Below, in pieces: positions 46,868 through 56,184 of a stretch of DNA of 64,000 nt. How positions within the stretch are numbered: the first letter of the stretch is position 1; the number at the start of each line of letters is the position of its first letter. A program made the translations under genes and the position numbers. Below the pieces are notes generated by a model. The model saw only the letters and a list, made by a program, of their open reading frames with translations, did no database searches and had not been told where the DNA came from. The stretch comes from Jaenimonas drosophilae (Eukaryota; Euglenozoa; Kinetoplastea; Trypanosomatida; Trypanosomatidae), in assembly GCA_030849065.1 (NCBI GenBank), contig JASAON010001659.1, positions 124,001 through 188,000 of the forward strand. The letters run 5' to 3'.

Positions 46868-48805
46868 CTACGTTGGGCTGCCTTCCTCCACCGGCTGACG
46901 ATCGTCATCGCTGCTGGAGCTGCCGTCAACGGTATCGTGCACATCGGGCGGATCCATCCCACCCATGATGCGAATGATGGATTCATAGGTTGTTTCCTTC
47001 ATATCCATCATGCTCCCCAACACCGCACATGAAACCACCGCCGCGATGGCCTTGGCTGCCACCTCGGGCAGCACCACCACGAGGGTTGGCACCACCATGA
47101 GCTTCGCCACATGCCATGAGCAGAGAAAGACCACCACATTCACCACCAACACCACTGTGCGGATGGACTTGCGGAAGAGGAGCCCAACCGTAATAAGGGG
47201 CACACACAGGCGCCGCATCTTGGCCTTGCGCTCCGGGCCTTGGTACTTCTTGATGAGACGCAGGATCAGCAACAGTCCTGCTGCAGCCACCACAAAAAAC
47301 TCCATGAGGCGTTGGAAGGCCACGGCACCCTCACCGCCCGAGATGCGGAGGAGCATCGGCGGGGTGGTGGGTGGCAGTGGGCGGAAGGCCGCCACACGCA
47401 GGAGCACGTCCAAGTGGGCCGTCAGCATGCCCATGAAATACACATCAAAGTAATACACGTGTGTGGCAATGGAGGCCAACACCTGCAGCGTGCGGCGGCG
47501 TTCCGGGGCGACGGCGGAGAGGGCAACGGGGGTTGGTGGCGCGAGCGCCGCCGCCTCCGCCCGCATCCACGCCAGTGATGGCAGCATGAACCATGTGGCG
47601 AGGCTCACGATCAGCACCACACCAACGGTGCGGGTCTGGCACAGGTGCACGGTGGCGTTGTAGAGGAGCGAGGTATTCAGCCACAACCCAAGCAGCACCA
47701 TGCCGAAGCGGGTCGCCCCCACGAGGTTCAGCGCCTCCATCGCCACAGCAACATAGCACGTGAGGGCAGTGAGAAAGACCATGAAGCTCGTGGAGCACGA
47801 GTCAATGATGGCGGGGAACCACAAAATCATCAACGTCATCATCACCCAAATACCAATGAGCTCCACAACATTGAAGCTCACAATGGCGGTGAAGACGATG
47901 ATGGTGGCCATCATCCAGACCATGAAGATGGTGGCGATGCTCTTGCAGGCCTCCTTCACGCAAGTAAAGATATCGGCGGTGGCGATGGTGCCTGCGCGGA
48001 GTGAAGGACCAAATGTGTAGTTCAGGAGGCCAATGTAGGTCAGGCCCCACAGAATGCACACGAGGGAGGTGTAGTTGGACCAGTTTTGGTATACAAAGAT
48101 GGAGATCATCTCCATCGCCACCAACACGGCAGCGTAGGTGGCCATGTACCAACGAAGCGCAACATGTTTGCGCCACGGGGCATCAATCATGAAGCGAATG
48201 GCAGCCGTGATGATCATGGCAAGGATGCGGTGGAGAATAACACCTTGCAGGTAGCGCTTCATCACCTCTCGCTGGACAATGTAGTGAATGTTTCTGACGC
48301 CAGCACCGTCGTGCATGGATTCATTGTGTGCCTCCACCATGTGGAGCAACTTGGAGTGTGGGGAAGAAAACTGCGCATCAATCTCCCAATAAATCGTACA
48401 CACCTCCACCGCACACAATGACAAGAGCACAAATATGGTGTGGCCTTTGCGGTCTGGGAAGAGTTGGCTCAGTGGTGTGCCAACACGTGTGCGGTCGTGG
48501 CAAAACACGCGGAACAACAAGGCTGCAACGAGGGCCAACGCCATGCCGTACAAGGTGAAGCACACACGCTCATTGAAGCTCATGTGCTCTAGTTGGGTGC
48601 GGTAGGAGCTGTGCCACATGTTCTCCGTGTAGAAGGAGCTGTGCAGATGGCGCACAATCCAAACCAGCACAGGATTGTTCTTGGCGTAAATAACCCACAA
48701 CACACCACCCAGACTACAGAATTGGTACCATCTGGGCAGGTGCTGCAGTGAGTGCTCCACCTCGCCGTAGTAGTATTTCGGGTCCGCCGCCTTGCGAGAG
48801 GCCAT
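46868..48805 (-). CDS. Polytopic membrane protein of unknown family
   Basis: 645 residues with about a dozen hydrophobic segments, for example YGMALALVAALLFRVF, IFMVWMMATIIVFTAIVSF, IWVMMTLMILWFPAII and VLVVNVVVFLCSW. The N-terminus is short and cytosol-like. The C-terminal 40 residues are acidic and Ser/Asp-rich (DGSSSSDDDRQPVEEGSPT), typical of a cytoplasmic tail with casein-kinase sites. No transporter signature is recognised. Clean frame, ATG context and strand support the gene. Membrane, topology and substrate are unknown. Confidence 0.65.
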   Translation of the reverse strand: MASRKAADPKYYYGEVEHSLQHLPRWYQFCSLGGVLWVIYAKNNPVLVWIVRHLHSSFYTENMWHSSYRTQLEHMSFNERVCFTLYGMALALVAALLFRVFCHDRTRVGTPLSQLFPDRKGHTIFVLLSLCAVEVCTIYWEIDAQFSSPHSKLLHMVEAHNESMHDGAGVRNIHYIVQREVMKRYLQGVILHRILAMIITAAIRFMIDAPWRKHVALRWYMATYAAVLVAMEMISIFVYQNWSNYTSLVCILWGLTYIGLLNYTFGPSLRAGTIATADIFTCVKEACKSIATIFMVWMMATIIVFTAIVSFNVVELIGIWVMMTLMILWFPAIIDSCSTSFMVFLTALTCYVAVAMEALNLVGATRFGMVLLGLWLNTSLLYNATVHLCQTRTVGVVLIVSLATWFMLPSLAWMRAEAAALAPPTPVALSAVAPERRRTLQVLASIATHVYYFDVYFMGMLTAHLDVLLRVAAFRPLPPTTPPMLLRISGGEGAVAFQRLMEFFVVAAAGLLLILRLIKKYQGPERKAKMRRLCVPLITVGLLFRKSIRTVVLVVNVVVFLCSWHVAKLMVVPTLVVVLPEVAAKAIAAVVSCAVLGSMMDMKETTYESIIRIMGGMDPPDVHDTVDGSSSSDDDRQPVEEGSPT

Positions 48806-49147
48806 GGAAGCGTGCGAAGAGAGCAGGTGAGTGCGTGTGTGTGTGTGTGTGTGTGTGTTGCTACGCTACGCTTTCATTGCATCATCATCAATAACAATTA
48901 GAAAAGAGAGCAGAGGAAGTAGGATGACATGCAGCACTCACAGAGGATTGCCGTGCCGACCAGTGGCTACGATGGTGCTACAACATGAAGTTTTTAGCGC
49001 ATGGATGCAGAGTGGTACGTGTGTGTGTGTGTGCGGCAGACGTGGATGAAGGATTCTGCCACTACTCCACATGTTCTTCCATCTACGCGTTGTTGTGATG
49101 AATCTCTTAACGAGTAGCGAGGTGCATCTGTGCAACATAATGAACCT
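48806..49147. other. Intergenic region with (GT)n repeat
   Basis: About 340 bases. A (GT)n run of about 24 bases at 48835-48858 lies directly upstream of the membrane-protein start and reads as (AC)n in the sense direction. Confidence 0.6.
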
Positions 49148-52100
49148 CTACTCCGTCGTTGATGTATGTGGGTCTTCCAATGATGAAGATATTGCTGCTG
49201 TTGTTGTTGTTGGTGGTGGTGGTGGAGGTGCTACTGGTGCAGCCGTGGGGGACCAAATGATGCCCCGATCAATCCAGGGCGATGTGGCCATGGCATTTGG
49301 CTGGATGCTCATAGATACAAGATCCTTGATGAATACGCGCATCTCCTCCAGCCTGGCGTTGTTTTCTTCATTGGTGGGATCGGCAAATTTTCGTGTGAGG
49401 GCGGCATGCAGCGCGCGTCGCAGCTTGCGAAGGCTCTCCACCACCGCAAATGATGCCCGACAGACGAGCCACTCATCCACCACCACCACGTGCAGATCTG
49501 GGCAGTAGGTGATGGCCACATCCATCGGGTTCATGAGCAACACACTCCACAGAGAGATGGATGTGAGCCCACGCACGTACAACTTGCGCGACTCCTGAGA
49601 TCGCGTCATCTCCGCGTACAAAAAGTAGGGCTGCAGCACCTCGTCTTCTGGTGTGTGGTGCAGCACAGAATCTCCATGAGGGAGCACATCTTGTTCCGAC
49701 TTGGTGGCGAGCTTCCGCTTTCCAGTAAAAGCCGCCACTTGAGGAAGGAGGCTAGAGGCCATCACCGTGCGCACGACACCAGCATGTTGTGCATCCTCAG
49801 AGTAGGATGAGTGCTCCACACAACACTCACGCGGGACCCGGCTCACGGCGGACGTTGGGCCAATGAGCGCATCCTCATCGTGGCCAATGAAGCCACTGGC
49901 AAGAAGTAGGCTGTAAAACTGCTTCTTGGCGCGGGTGACGGCCACGAGACGTGTTAAGCTCAGTTGGCGGTCTTCCAGGTCGGCCAACACACTTCCCGCC
50001 TCGTTGCGTTGTGTAGCAGCCACCCACAAATTGTAGGCATTCACGGCCGCCATGGCATCGGATTGGGTGCCCTGCGCCAGATCCTCGCGGTGAAGGCGCA
50101 CAGCGTCGCGGTGCTCCCGTGTGGGCAGGAACACATCTCCATCGTTGGTGGCGGCGATGGTGAGGGCGGTGTCGAGGCAGCGGAAGATGCAGCCCATCAG
50201 CATCATCTTGGCCATGCGGGGATCAGTTGGGAGGGCCGCAAGACGCACCCCGAGTGCGGTGAGCTGGCGTGTGCGCGAAACCGCCCCGAGCTGCATCAGC
50301 CGCGCCATGCTGGCCTCGACGAGCTCCTGCGAGGGCGGCTCCATCGCATTCTGCAAGAAAATGAGCGGATCGCCCAGCTTCAGGGCCAGCACCTGCAGGC
50401 AAATGCCGTCCAGAGGGGTGCGCAACATCTCTGGGGTTTGGAACTCATGCAGCTCACGGAAGTGTTGGCGCGTGTAGAGCCGGATGCAAACGCCAGGACG
50501 TGTACGCCCAACACGGCCTCGTCGCTGAATGCAGTTGGCCTTGCTGGCATAAACGGTGAGGAGCTGCGAGATGCTGCTGTGGGTGTTGCCTCCAGCATCT
50601 CCACGACGATGGTGGTGGCGCATGTTCGTCTTCTCCTTCACTCGGCCAACATCAACCACCGCGGCAACATCATCGATGGTGATGCCACTTTCGGCGATGT
50701 TGGTGGCCAAGATGATCTTCTTCTTGCCCTCCTTGGCGGGCAGGAAGCAGCGCATCTGTTCCTCCGCCCCAACGGAGCTGTGGAGGGCGATGATGTCATA
50801 GGCTGGATTGCGCTCGAGCATGTTTTTCGCCTGCATAATATCATCCCAGCCAGGAAGGAAGACGAGCACCGAGCTGGAGTGCAGATTCACCATCCGAGCA
50901 GCCTGCTCCACGGCAAATTGCAAGGTGGCCACATCAATCTCACTGGTTGCTTCCATCACCCCATACTTCATCGATGATGATGATGATGATGGTGTACGTG
51001 TGTTGGGATCCACCACACACATGGAAGCTGCTTTTGCATCGTGCTGCATGGTTCGTGATGCCTCCTTCAGCCATGGAGTTACGACCTTGTGCGTCTCAGC
51101 CAAGGGCACGAGATCCTCAAGGAAGAGCTCCTCCACGGGGTAGTTGTAGCCTTCAATGTGAATGATGTTGGCACCGGCGAAGTAGCGGCCAAATGCCTCG
51201 GATTGCAAGGTGGCACTCATCAGGATGAGGCGCACATCGGGCCGTACGCGAATGAGCTGCCGCAACAAGACGAGGAGGAAGTCAGAGTTGATATCGCGCT
51301 CGTGGATCTCATCAATGATGATGTGGCTGATGCCAGTGAGGGTGGGACTGCTGCGAAGCATGCGCAACAAAATGCCGGTGGTGCAGAAATTAATGTGTGT
51401 GCCAGGGCGGGCATCGAAGCGGATGCGATAGCCGCAGGATTGGCCCAACACCTCCAGCCTCTCTGTTGCCACGCGTTGCGCAATTGATACCGCGCTGAGC
51501 CGACGAGGCTGCGAGATGGCAATGGAGCACGCACCCCCGTTGCCCTCCTCGGTGAGATCATCCAGAATGTACTGCGGTACCTGGGTTGTTTTTCCGCAGC
51601 CCGTTGTGCCACAAATGATCGTTACTTGGTGCGTCTTGATGGAGGCTAAGATGGCATCACGATGGCAAAAGATGCTGAGCGACTCGCGCTTCTTGGCGAA
51701 GTTGGTCAAGTACAGCTCGGAAACGATGCGCCTGAAGAGACGCTCCTGCAGCTCGTGCGACTTCTGCGCCACCTCTGACGCCGTCATGGCGGCGGACGGC
51801 CCACACCCCTCCTCCATCGGCGCAAGCTCCTCCATGCCGGGCGGTGGCAGCTCCTCCAGCTCCACCTCCTGGTCATCCGGGAGGTTCTGTACCATCGTCT
51901 TGATGTGCTGTTGCTGTGCCTCGGTTAGGGTAAGTGTGGCAATCTTCTCGGGACGCAGCCACGCATGCTTCCGACGGAGCTCCTCCACCGCGGCCATGAG
52001 CGGGTGGCCCGTGGCGAGCGCCGCATGAACGGCCGCGAAGGCAGCGCGCGTGTTGGCGCGGATACCATCGCCCTCGCCTCTTCCGGCCCACACTTTGCCA

Positions 52101-55100
52101 TCCTCATCCACCACCTCCACACGTACATGATGGGTGAAGCTGATGAAGCCATCCTCCTTGTGCTGGCGTGTGGTGCAGCGCAACACACGTGGCGGGGCCA
52201 CATCGAGGCAGATGGAGAACAACTCCACGAGGCGCTGCTTCACCGACTCCGTGGAATCCGCAGTGCCGGCAGATTGCCGGCTCCGTCGCCCGCGACGCAC
52301 CAACATTGACGGTTGTTGTGGCTCCTCTGCCACATCATCGCGGTTCTGCATCACGGATGCATCGCCCACAACGTTGGAGCTCTCTGCGGATGTACTCTCC
52401 TCCACACGTGCCTTCGCTGCCATTTCGTTGGCTGCGTAGTTCTCATCCACCACCTTGAGCAATGCCATGGCATGCATCGCCGCTCGTCGCTGCGCCGCAT
52501 CCTTGTTGGGCCCCACTCCATGTGCCATCAAGTGGCTAAATCCAGGAACAACAATGGAGCACCAGCACACACGATGCACGAGCGGGCCGGCGAAGGTCGT
52601 GGGCCACGCCGTAGGAAACGAGGTGCCAGCCTCGTGGCAGTAGCGATGCAGCTGTGCCTTGGCATCTACAGAGATGGGGAGCTTCTCCATCGCATCGAGT
52701 GCGCCATCCACCAACGCCTCGCCACAACGTGGCACCTCTTCGCGGCTGAGGAAAGCGTTGGCTGAGTGCATCCGCCGCTCATCCACGTACTGGCGGCAAT
52801 CTTCCACGTAGGCCATCCACGCATCATCGCCATCACCAACCAACGTTGGCGGCGGACGTAGGGGCGGGGCATCCATCGAGGCACAACAGCGCAACGGCCG
52901 CACCGGATTGCGATCTACATGAGCATCCACCACTGCTGCCGCGATGCACGTTGGCGCAGAGCGGCCCAATGCCGCAACACGTTGGGCGTGCCAACGTTGC
53001 AAGCCAGGAAGATTACCAAAGATGGGAATCTGCAGCGCATCGAGGGTTCTCTCCGCATGCATCCACGCAGCACACTCCGCTTCACGTTTGGTCGGTGCGC
53101 ATCCCTCCACCCACACATGGAGAATGGCACCAGATGGTGTTGGCAGCGGCAGTGGCCACTTCACCATGTGGTGGAGAACGCCCTTGTGCAGAACCGTCGT
53201 GGAGGTGCGTTGGATGGGTGTGTTTTTGGCATGATGGCGGAGGAAGTACTCAACTCGTGCCTTGGCCACCACATCCACCTCATCCGCCGTCACGTCGGTG
53301 TAGTCCAGCTGATCCAACTCCATCAAGACGGCCTCGTCCTTGGCGGCTGACGATGATGATACAGCACTCGTTGTTGTTGTTGTTGTTGTTGTGGGAGGTC
53401 GGCGAACATGCCGCGGACGATGGCGTGGTGTCTTGGCAATCATGGGCACCACATCTCCATCTTCATTTACACGACGAAGAGGTGGTGGGCTCTGCGCATC
53501 ATCTGGCACATCCATGCCGTGCTCAGTACTTGGCATCAATGCCCATCGTCCTTCTCTCCAGCTCGCCTGCGCATGCAGAGTTTGCTGCTCCACGCATGAA
53601 AAGAGCGCGATGCCAAGAGCATCTACGATCAGCTCCGCATGCATCGCGGCGAGATGCTCCGCCGCAACACGTGTGTGGGCCTCGCCGAGCGCCACACGCG
53701 GGCCAAACTTCGATGGAAGAGGAAGAGCACCGGCACAACGATGAATGGGCAGGCCCGTGTGCGCATCATCCACCGTGGAATACTGAAACACCTCTGACCA
53801 CTGCCGCCCATGTGCGGCCAAGAAGCCCTGCAGACGTTCCTTGGCATGCGCATCCATCTCCCGAGGTGAGCGCAGCGCCATGCTCTTCTTGACTGCATCT
53901 CCATCACCATCACCATCATCATCGCGGTCCTTGACGAGGATGAACCCATCCGACGTATCGGGGCTGAGGTCCCAGTGTTCTCGTGCTACGGTAGCCCGTT
54001 GATCCTCGGGGAGGTTGGATGAGTGCGCACGCTTGGCCACACGCCGCGGCACACGTGCATCCCTCATTGATGCAGGAGACGATGTTGTTGTTGTTGTTGC
54101 TGAGGATAGTACCACCTCCGTGGGATCATCCGTGATAGATGCCGCACGACTCCACGATGATCCAAAGCGGTGCCGCCGGCCTGGCGGGCTTGCATCCTGC
54201 GCTCTGATCGATGCCCATCGTGGCACATCACCCACGAGCGTGGCACGTTGGTGCCGCCACGTCTCGGATAGACCCTCCTTCCAGAGCCCCAATGCCACAA
54301 GCACATCCAAAGCATGCATCGCTGCCAAGGTGTTGGCATCAGCCTCCTTCGATGCCACACCAACACCTCCACGTACGCCGTACTCCTCCGGCAATGGCAG
54401 CAAAACGGTGGAGCGGAAAATTCCAGGACTGAGTGAGATGATGAAGAATGGATTGCCAATGCGCGCACCAACAACAACACCATCCACGTCAGCACGCTTT
54501 GTGGTGTTGGCGTGCGCGGTGAGAAACCGCTGCAGATCCGCCACGGCGGTGCTCTCTTCCACCAACGTATCCAAGAACTCCGTCGTGTGTGAGGCGAGTG
54601 AGCGATGGCGGAGCACCACAGATTCTTCTGCGCTGCACGCACATACACGGTGTGGCGGGTTGGCCAACACGAGGGCCTTCAGCGGGAGTGGCAGGCAGAG
54701 ATGCTCCGCGGATTTGGGTGCGGCACCGGGAAGTGGTGCGGGTCGGCCAACATCCCACGCCGCCAGCGCATGCAGCTTCTGCCGCCCATCGTCATCGGGG
54801 AAGAGGGGCACATGGAGCACATCCAACAAGAGCTCTGCGTGCATTGCAGCGAGCTGAATAGCCACCTCACGACGCGGAGCCTTGCCTCGCGCCATCACCG
54901 CACCGTTATGCTTCTTGTTGGTGTTGGTGCCAAGAATAGTTGGCGGCAAGGTGATGGATGCCACAAACATTGGCGCGCCACCCCCATCGATGCGTGCATC
55001 TTGACGCACTTCGCAATGTTGTGGCAGAAAGCTGCCGTGAGACCTAAAAAATTGTTGCAGGCGATGTTCCGCCCCGCTATCCAACACACAGGGCGAGAGT

Positions 55101-55936
55101 ACAGCATGTGGTGTGGAGAGGAAGGGTGGGGCATCTACATCCATCATCTGCCACGCGCCGCCCTCCGATTCATCGCGGCAAATGATGCGGCGCATTGGCA
55201 GAGGCATCTCAGCCGTGCTTGGTGCCATCATGATGTGCTCATCGGGATACGGAGCAGGCCGACCTGCTGCCCGAGCTGCATCGGCGTGCTTCCTCTGCAT
55301 CGATGGAAGTGTGTAGATCGGATAGCCGAGAAAATCAATGAGGTACTCCGCATGCATCGCGGCAAGATGCTCGGCATCCTTGGCGGAGGAGGCCACGCCA
55401 TGGGCCCACAGACCCTCCAACTCCCCCACACGAAGTGGGAGATGCACAGCGCAATGATAGAGGGTGGATGAGGAATCATCATCATCATTTGGTGGTGGTG
55501 GTGGTGGTGCGATGGGCTCCACAAGGAACGCATCTTCGCCACGGGCCTTCACGGAGGTATCGCTGCGGTAGCGCTTCAGGAAGTTTATCACCTTCGCGCG
55601 GCTGTACGTGCTGAGCTCATCCACGTCGAGAAAGGCCAACGGCACATCGCGCGAGCTCACTGCATGCGCAGCGGCTGTGAAGGACGTATGCCCCGACGTG
55701 CGGGCATCTTCGTTGGCTTCATTTCCTGAATAGAAGAGCACCTCTTCCGCATCAATGAGTGGCGCATCATGCACAGCACGCATTGGATGATGAAGGGCAG
55801 CCGTGGAGCTGCCACAGGATGGACGCACGATCATCATCATCATCATCATCCCTGGAGGTGCGCCACAACGTTTACGACCAGAGAAGACGTTGCGCACGGC
55901 GAACGCCGTTGAGCTCCGTGATGATAGACGCCGCAT
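49148..55936 (-). CDS. KREH2: Mitochondrial RNA-editing helicase 2 (KREH2), DEIH-box, with expanded dsRBD array
   Basis: 2262 residues from the ATG at 55936. The N-terminus (MRRLSSRSSTAFAVRNVFSG) is a mitochondrial presequence candidate. Residues about 100-1390 contain seven modules ending in a double-stranded-RNA-binding-like helix (HLAAMHAEYL, QLAAMHAELL, TLAAMHALDV, HLAAMHAELI, CAAWMHAERT, RRAAMHAMAL, AFAAVHAALA). The helicase core follows: Walker A CGTTGCGKTTQ (near 1445), DEIHERDINSDF (near 1540), SATLQ, and QRRGRVGRTRPG (near 1810), then HA2 and OB-fold regions. Trypanosome KREH2 is of similar size and drives guide-RNA-directed U-insertion/deletion editing. The length, mitochondrial signal and DEAH/RHA type support orthology. 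Poly-Thr, poly-Met and poly-Pro runs come from simple repeats. Confidence 0.85.
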   Translation of the reverse strand: MRRLSSRSSTAFAVRNVFSGRKRCGAPPGMMMMMMIVRPSCGSSTAALHHPMRAVHDAPLIDAEEVLFYSGNEANEDARTSGHTSFTAAAHAVSSRDVPLAFLDVDELSTYSRAKVINFLKRYRSDTSVKARGEDAFLVEPIAPPPPPPNDDDDSSSTLYHCAVHLPLRVGELEGLWAHGVASSAKDAEHLAAMHAEYLIDFLGYPIYTLPSMQRKHADAARAAGRPAPYPDEHIMMAPSTAEMPLPMRRIICRDESEGGAWQMMDVDAPPFLSTPHAVLSPCVLDSGAEHRLQQFFRSHGSFLPQHCEVRQDARIDGGGAPMFVASITLPPTILGTNTNKKHNGAVMARGKAPRREVAIQLAAMHAELLLDVLHVPLFPDDDGRQKLHALAAWDVGRPAPLPGAAPKSAEHLCLPLPLKALVLANPPHRVCACSAEESVVLRHRSLASHTTEFLDTLVEESTAVADLQRFLTAHANTTKRADVDGVVVGARIGNPFFIISLSPGIFRSTVLLPLPEEYGVRGGVGVASKEADANTLAAMHALDVLVALGLWKEGLSETWRHQRATLVGDVPRWASIRAQDASPPGRRHRFGSSWSRAASITDDPTEVVLSSATTTTTSSPASMRDARVPRRVAKRAHSSNLPEDQRATVAREHWDLSPDTSDGFILVKDRDDDGDGDGDAVKKSMALRSPREMDAHAKERLQGFLAAHGRQWSEVFQYSTVDDAHTGLPIHRCAGALPLPSKFGPRVALGEAHTRVAAEHLAAMHAELIVDALGIALFSCVEQQTLHAQASWREGRWALMPSTEHGMDVPDDAQSPPPLRRVNEDGDVVPMIAKTPRHRPRHVRRPPTTTTTTTTSAVSSSSAAKDEAVLMELDQLDYTDVTADEVDVVAKARVEYFLRHHAKNTPIQRTSTTVLHKGVLHHMVKWPLPLPTPSGAILHVWVEGCAPTKREAECAAWMHAERTLDALQIPIFGNLPGLQRWHAQRVAALGRSAPTCIAAAVVDAHVDRNPVRPLRCCASMDAPPLRPPPTLVGDGDDAWMAYVEDCRQYVDERRMHSANAFLSREEVPRCGEALVDGALDAMEKLPISVDAKAQLHRYCHEAGTSFPTAWPTTFAGPLVHRVCWCSIVVPGFSHLMAHGVGPNKDAAQRRAAMHAMALLKVVDENYAANEMAAKARVEESTSAESSNVVGDASVMQNRDDVAEEPQQPSMLVRRGRRSRQSAGTADSTESVKQRLVELFSICLDVAPPRVLRCTTRQHKEDGFISFTHHVRVEVVDEDGKVWAGRGEGDGIRANTRAAFAAVHAALATGHPLMAAVEELRRKHAWLRPEKIATLTLTEAQQQHIKTMVQNLPDDQEVELEELPPPGMEELAPMEEGCGPSAAMTASEVAQKSHELQERLFRRIVSELYLTNFAKKRESLSIFCHRDAILASIKTHQVTIICGTTGCGKTTQVPQYILDDLTEEGNGGACSIAISQPRRLSAVSIAQRVATERLEVLGQSCGYRIRFDARPGTHINFCTTGILLRMLRSSPTLTGISHIIIDEIHERDINSDFLLVLLRQLIRVRPDVRLILMSATLQSEAFGRYFAGANIIHIEGYNYPVEELFLEDLVPLAETHKVVTPWLKEASRTMQHDAKAASMCVVDPNTRTPSSSSSSMKYGVMEATSEIDVATLQFAVEQAARMVNLHSSSVLVFLPGWDDIMQAKNMLERNPAYDIIALHSSVGAEEQMRCFLPAKEGKKKIILATNIAESGITIDDVAAVVDVGRVKEKTNMRHHHRRGDAGGNTHSSISQLLTVYASKANCIQRRGRVGRTRPGVCIRLYTRQHFRELHEFQTPEMLRTPLDGICLQVLALKLGDPLIFLQNAMEPPSQELVEASMARLMQLGAVSRTRQLTALGVRLAALPTDPRMAKMMLMGCIFRCLDTALTIAATNDGDVFLPTREHRDAVRLHREDLAQGTQSDAMAAVNAYNLWVAATQRNEAGSVLADLEDRQLSLTRLVAVTRAKKQFYSLLLASGFIGHDEDALIGPTSAVSRVPRECCVEHSSYSEDAQHAGVVRTVMASSLLPQVAAFTGKRKLATKSEQDVLPHGDSVLHHTPEDEVLQPYFLYAEMTRSQESRKLYVRGLTSISLWSVLLMNPMDVAITYCPDLHVVVVDEWLVCRASFAVVESLRKLRRALHAALTRKFADPTNEENNARLEEMRVFIKDLVSMSIQPNAMATSPWIDRGIIWSPTAAPVAPPPPPPTTTTAAISSSLEDPHTSTTE
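53370..53392. repeat. (GTT)n run inside the KREH2 coding sequence
   Basis: About seven GTT units that encode a poly-Thr stretch in a linker between dsRBD-like modules. The run stays in frame. Confidence 0.9.
55831..55850. repeat. (CAT)n run encoding poly-Met in KREH2
   Basis: Six or more CAT units on the plus strand encode six consecutive Met residues near residue 30-35 of KREH2. This gives several possible in-frame initiation codons downstream of the annotated one. Confidence 0.9.
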
Positions 55937-56184
55937 CACCTCTCTCCACTGTTGCAACAACACAAGCAATATTTGGGCAGGAGATGCCTATGGCTCCTAC
56001 CCTTCTACCACACAACACAAGAACAACAACAAGAAAAAAAATATTGGATGATGTCGTTGCAGCGGCATCCAGTGCGTGAGGGAGGATGTGCAGCATACAA
56101 AGATTCGTTTCCCAACAACAAGTGATTGTGCTCCCTGACACAATGTACGCAGATCGAGGTGCATCATCGCCATCATGGCTCACC

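Noticed and set aside
49964..50977. Plus-strand open frame of 337 codons
   Set aside because: Antisense to the conserved helicase core of KREH2; no homology.
52846..53892. Plus-strand open frame of 348 codons
   Set aside because: It is antisense to the KREH2 coding sequence and has a His/Pro/Ser-rich translation without any domain; a shadow of the GC-rich gene.
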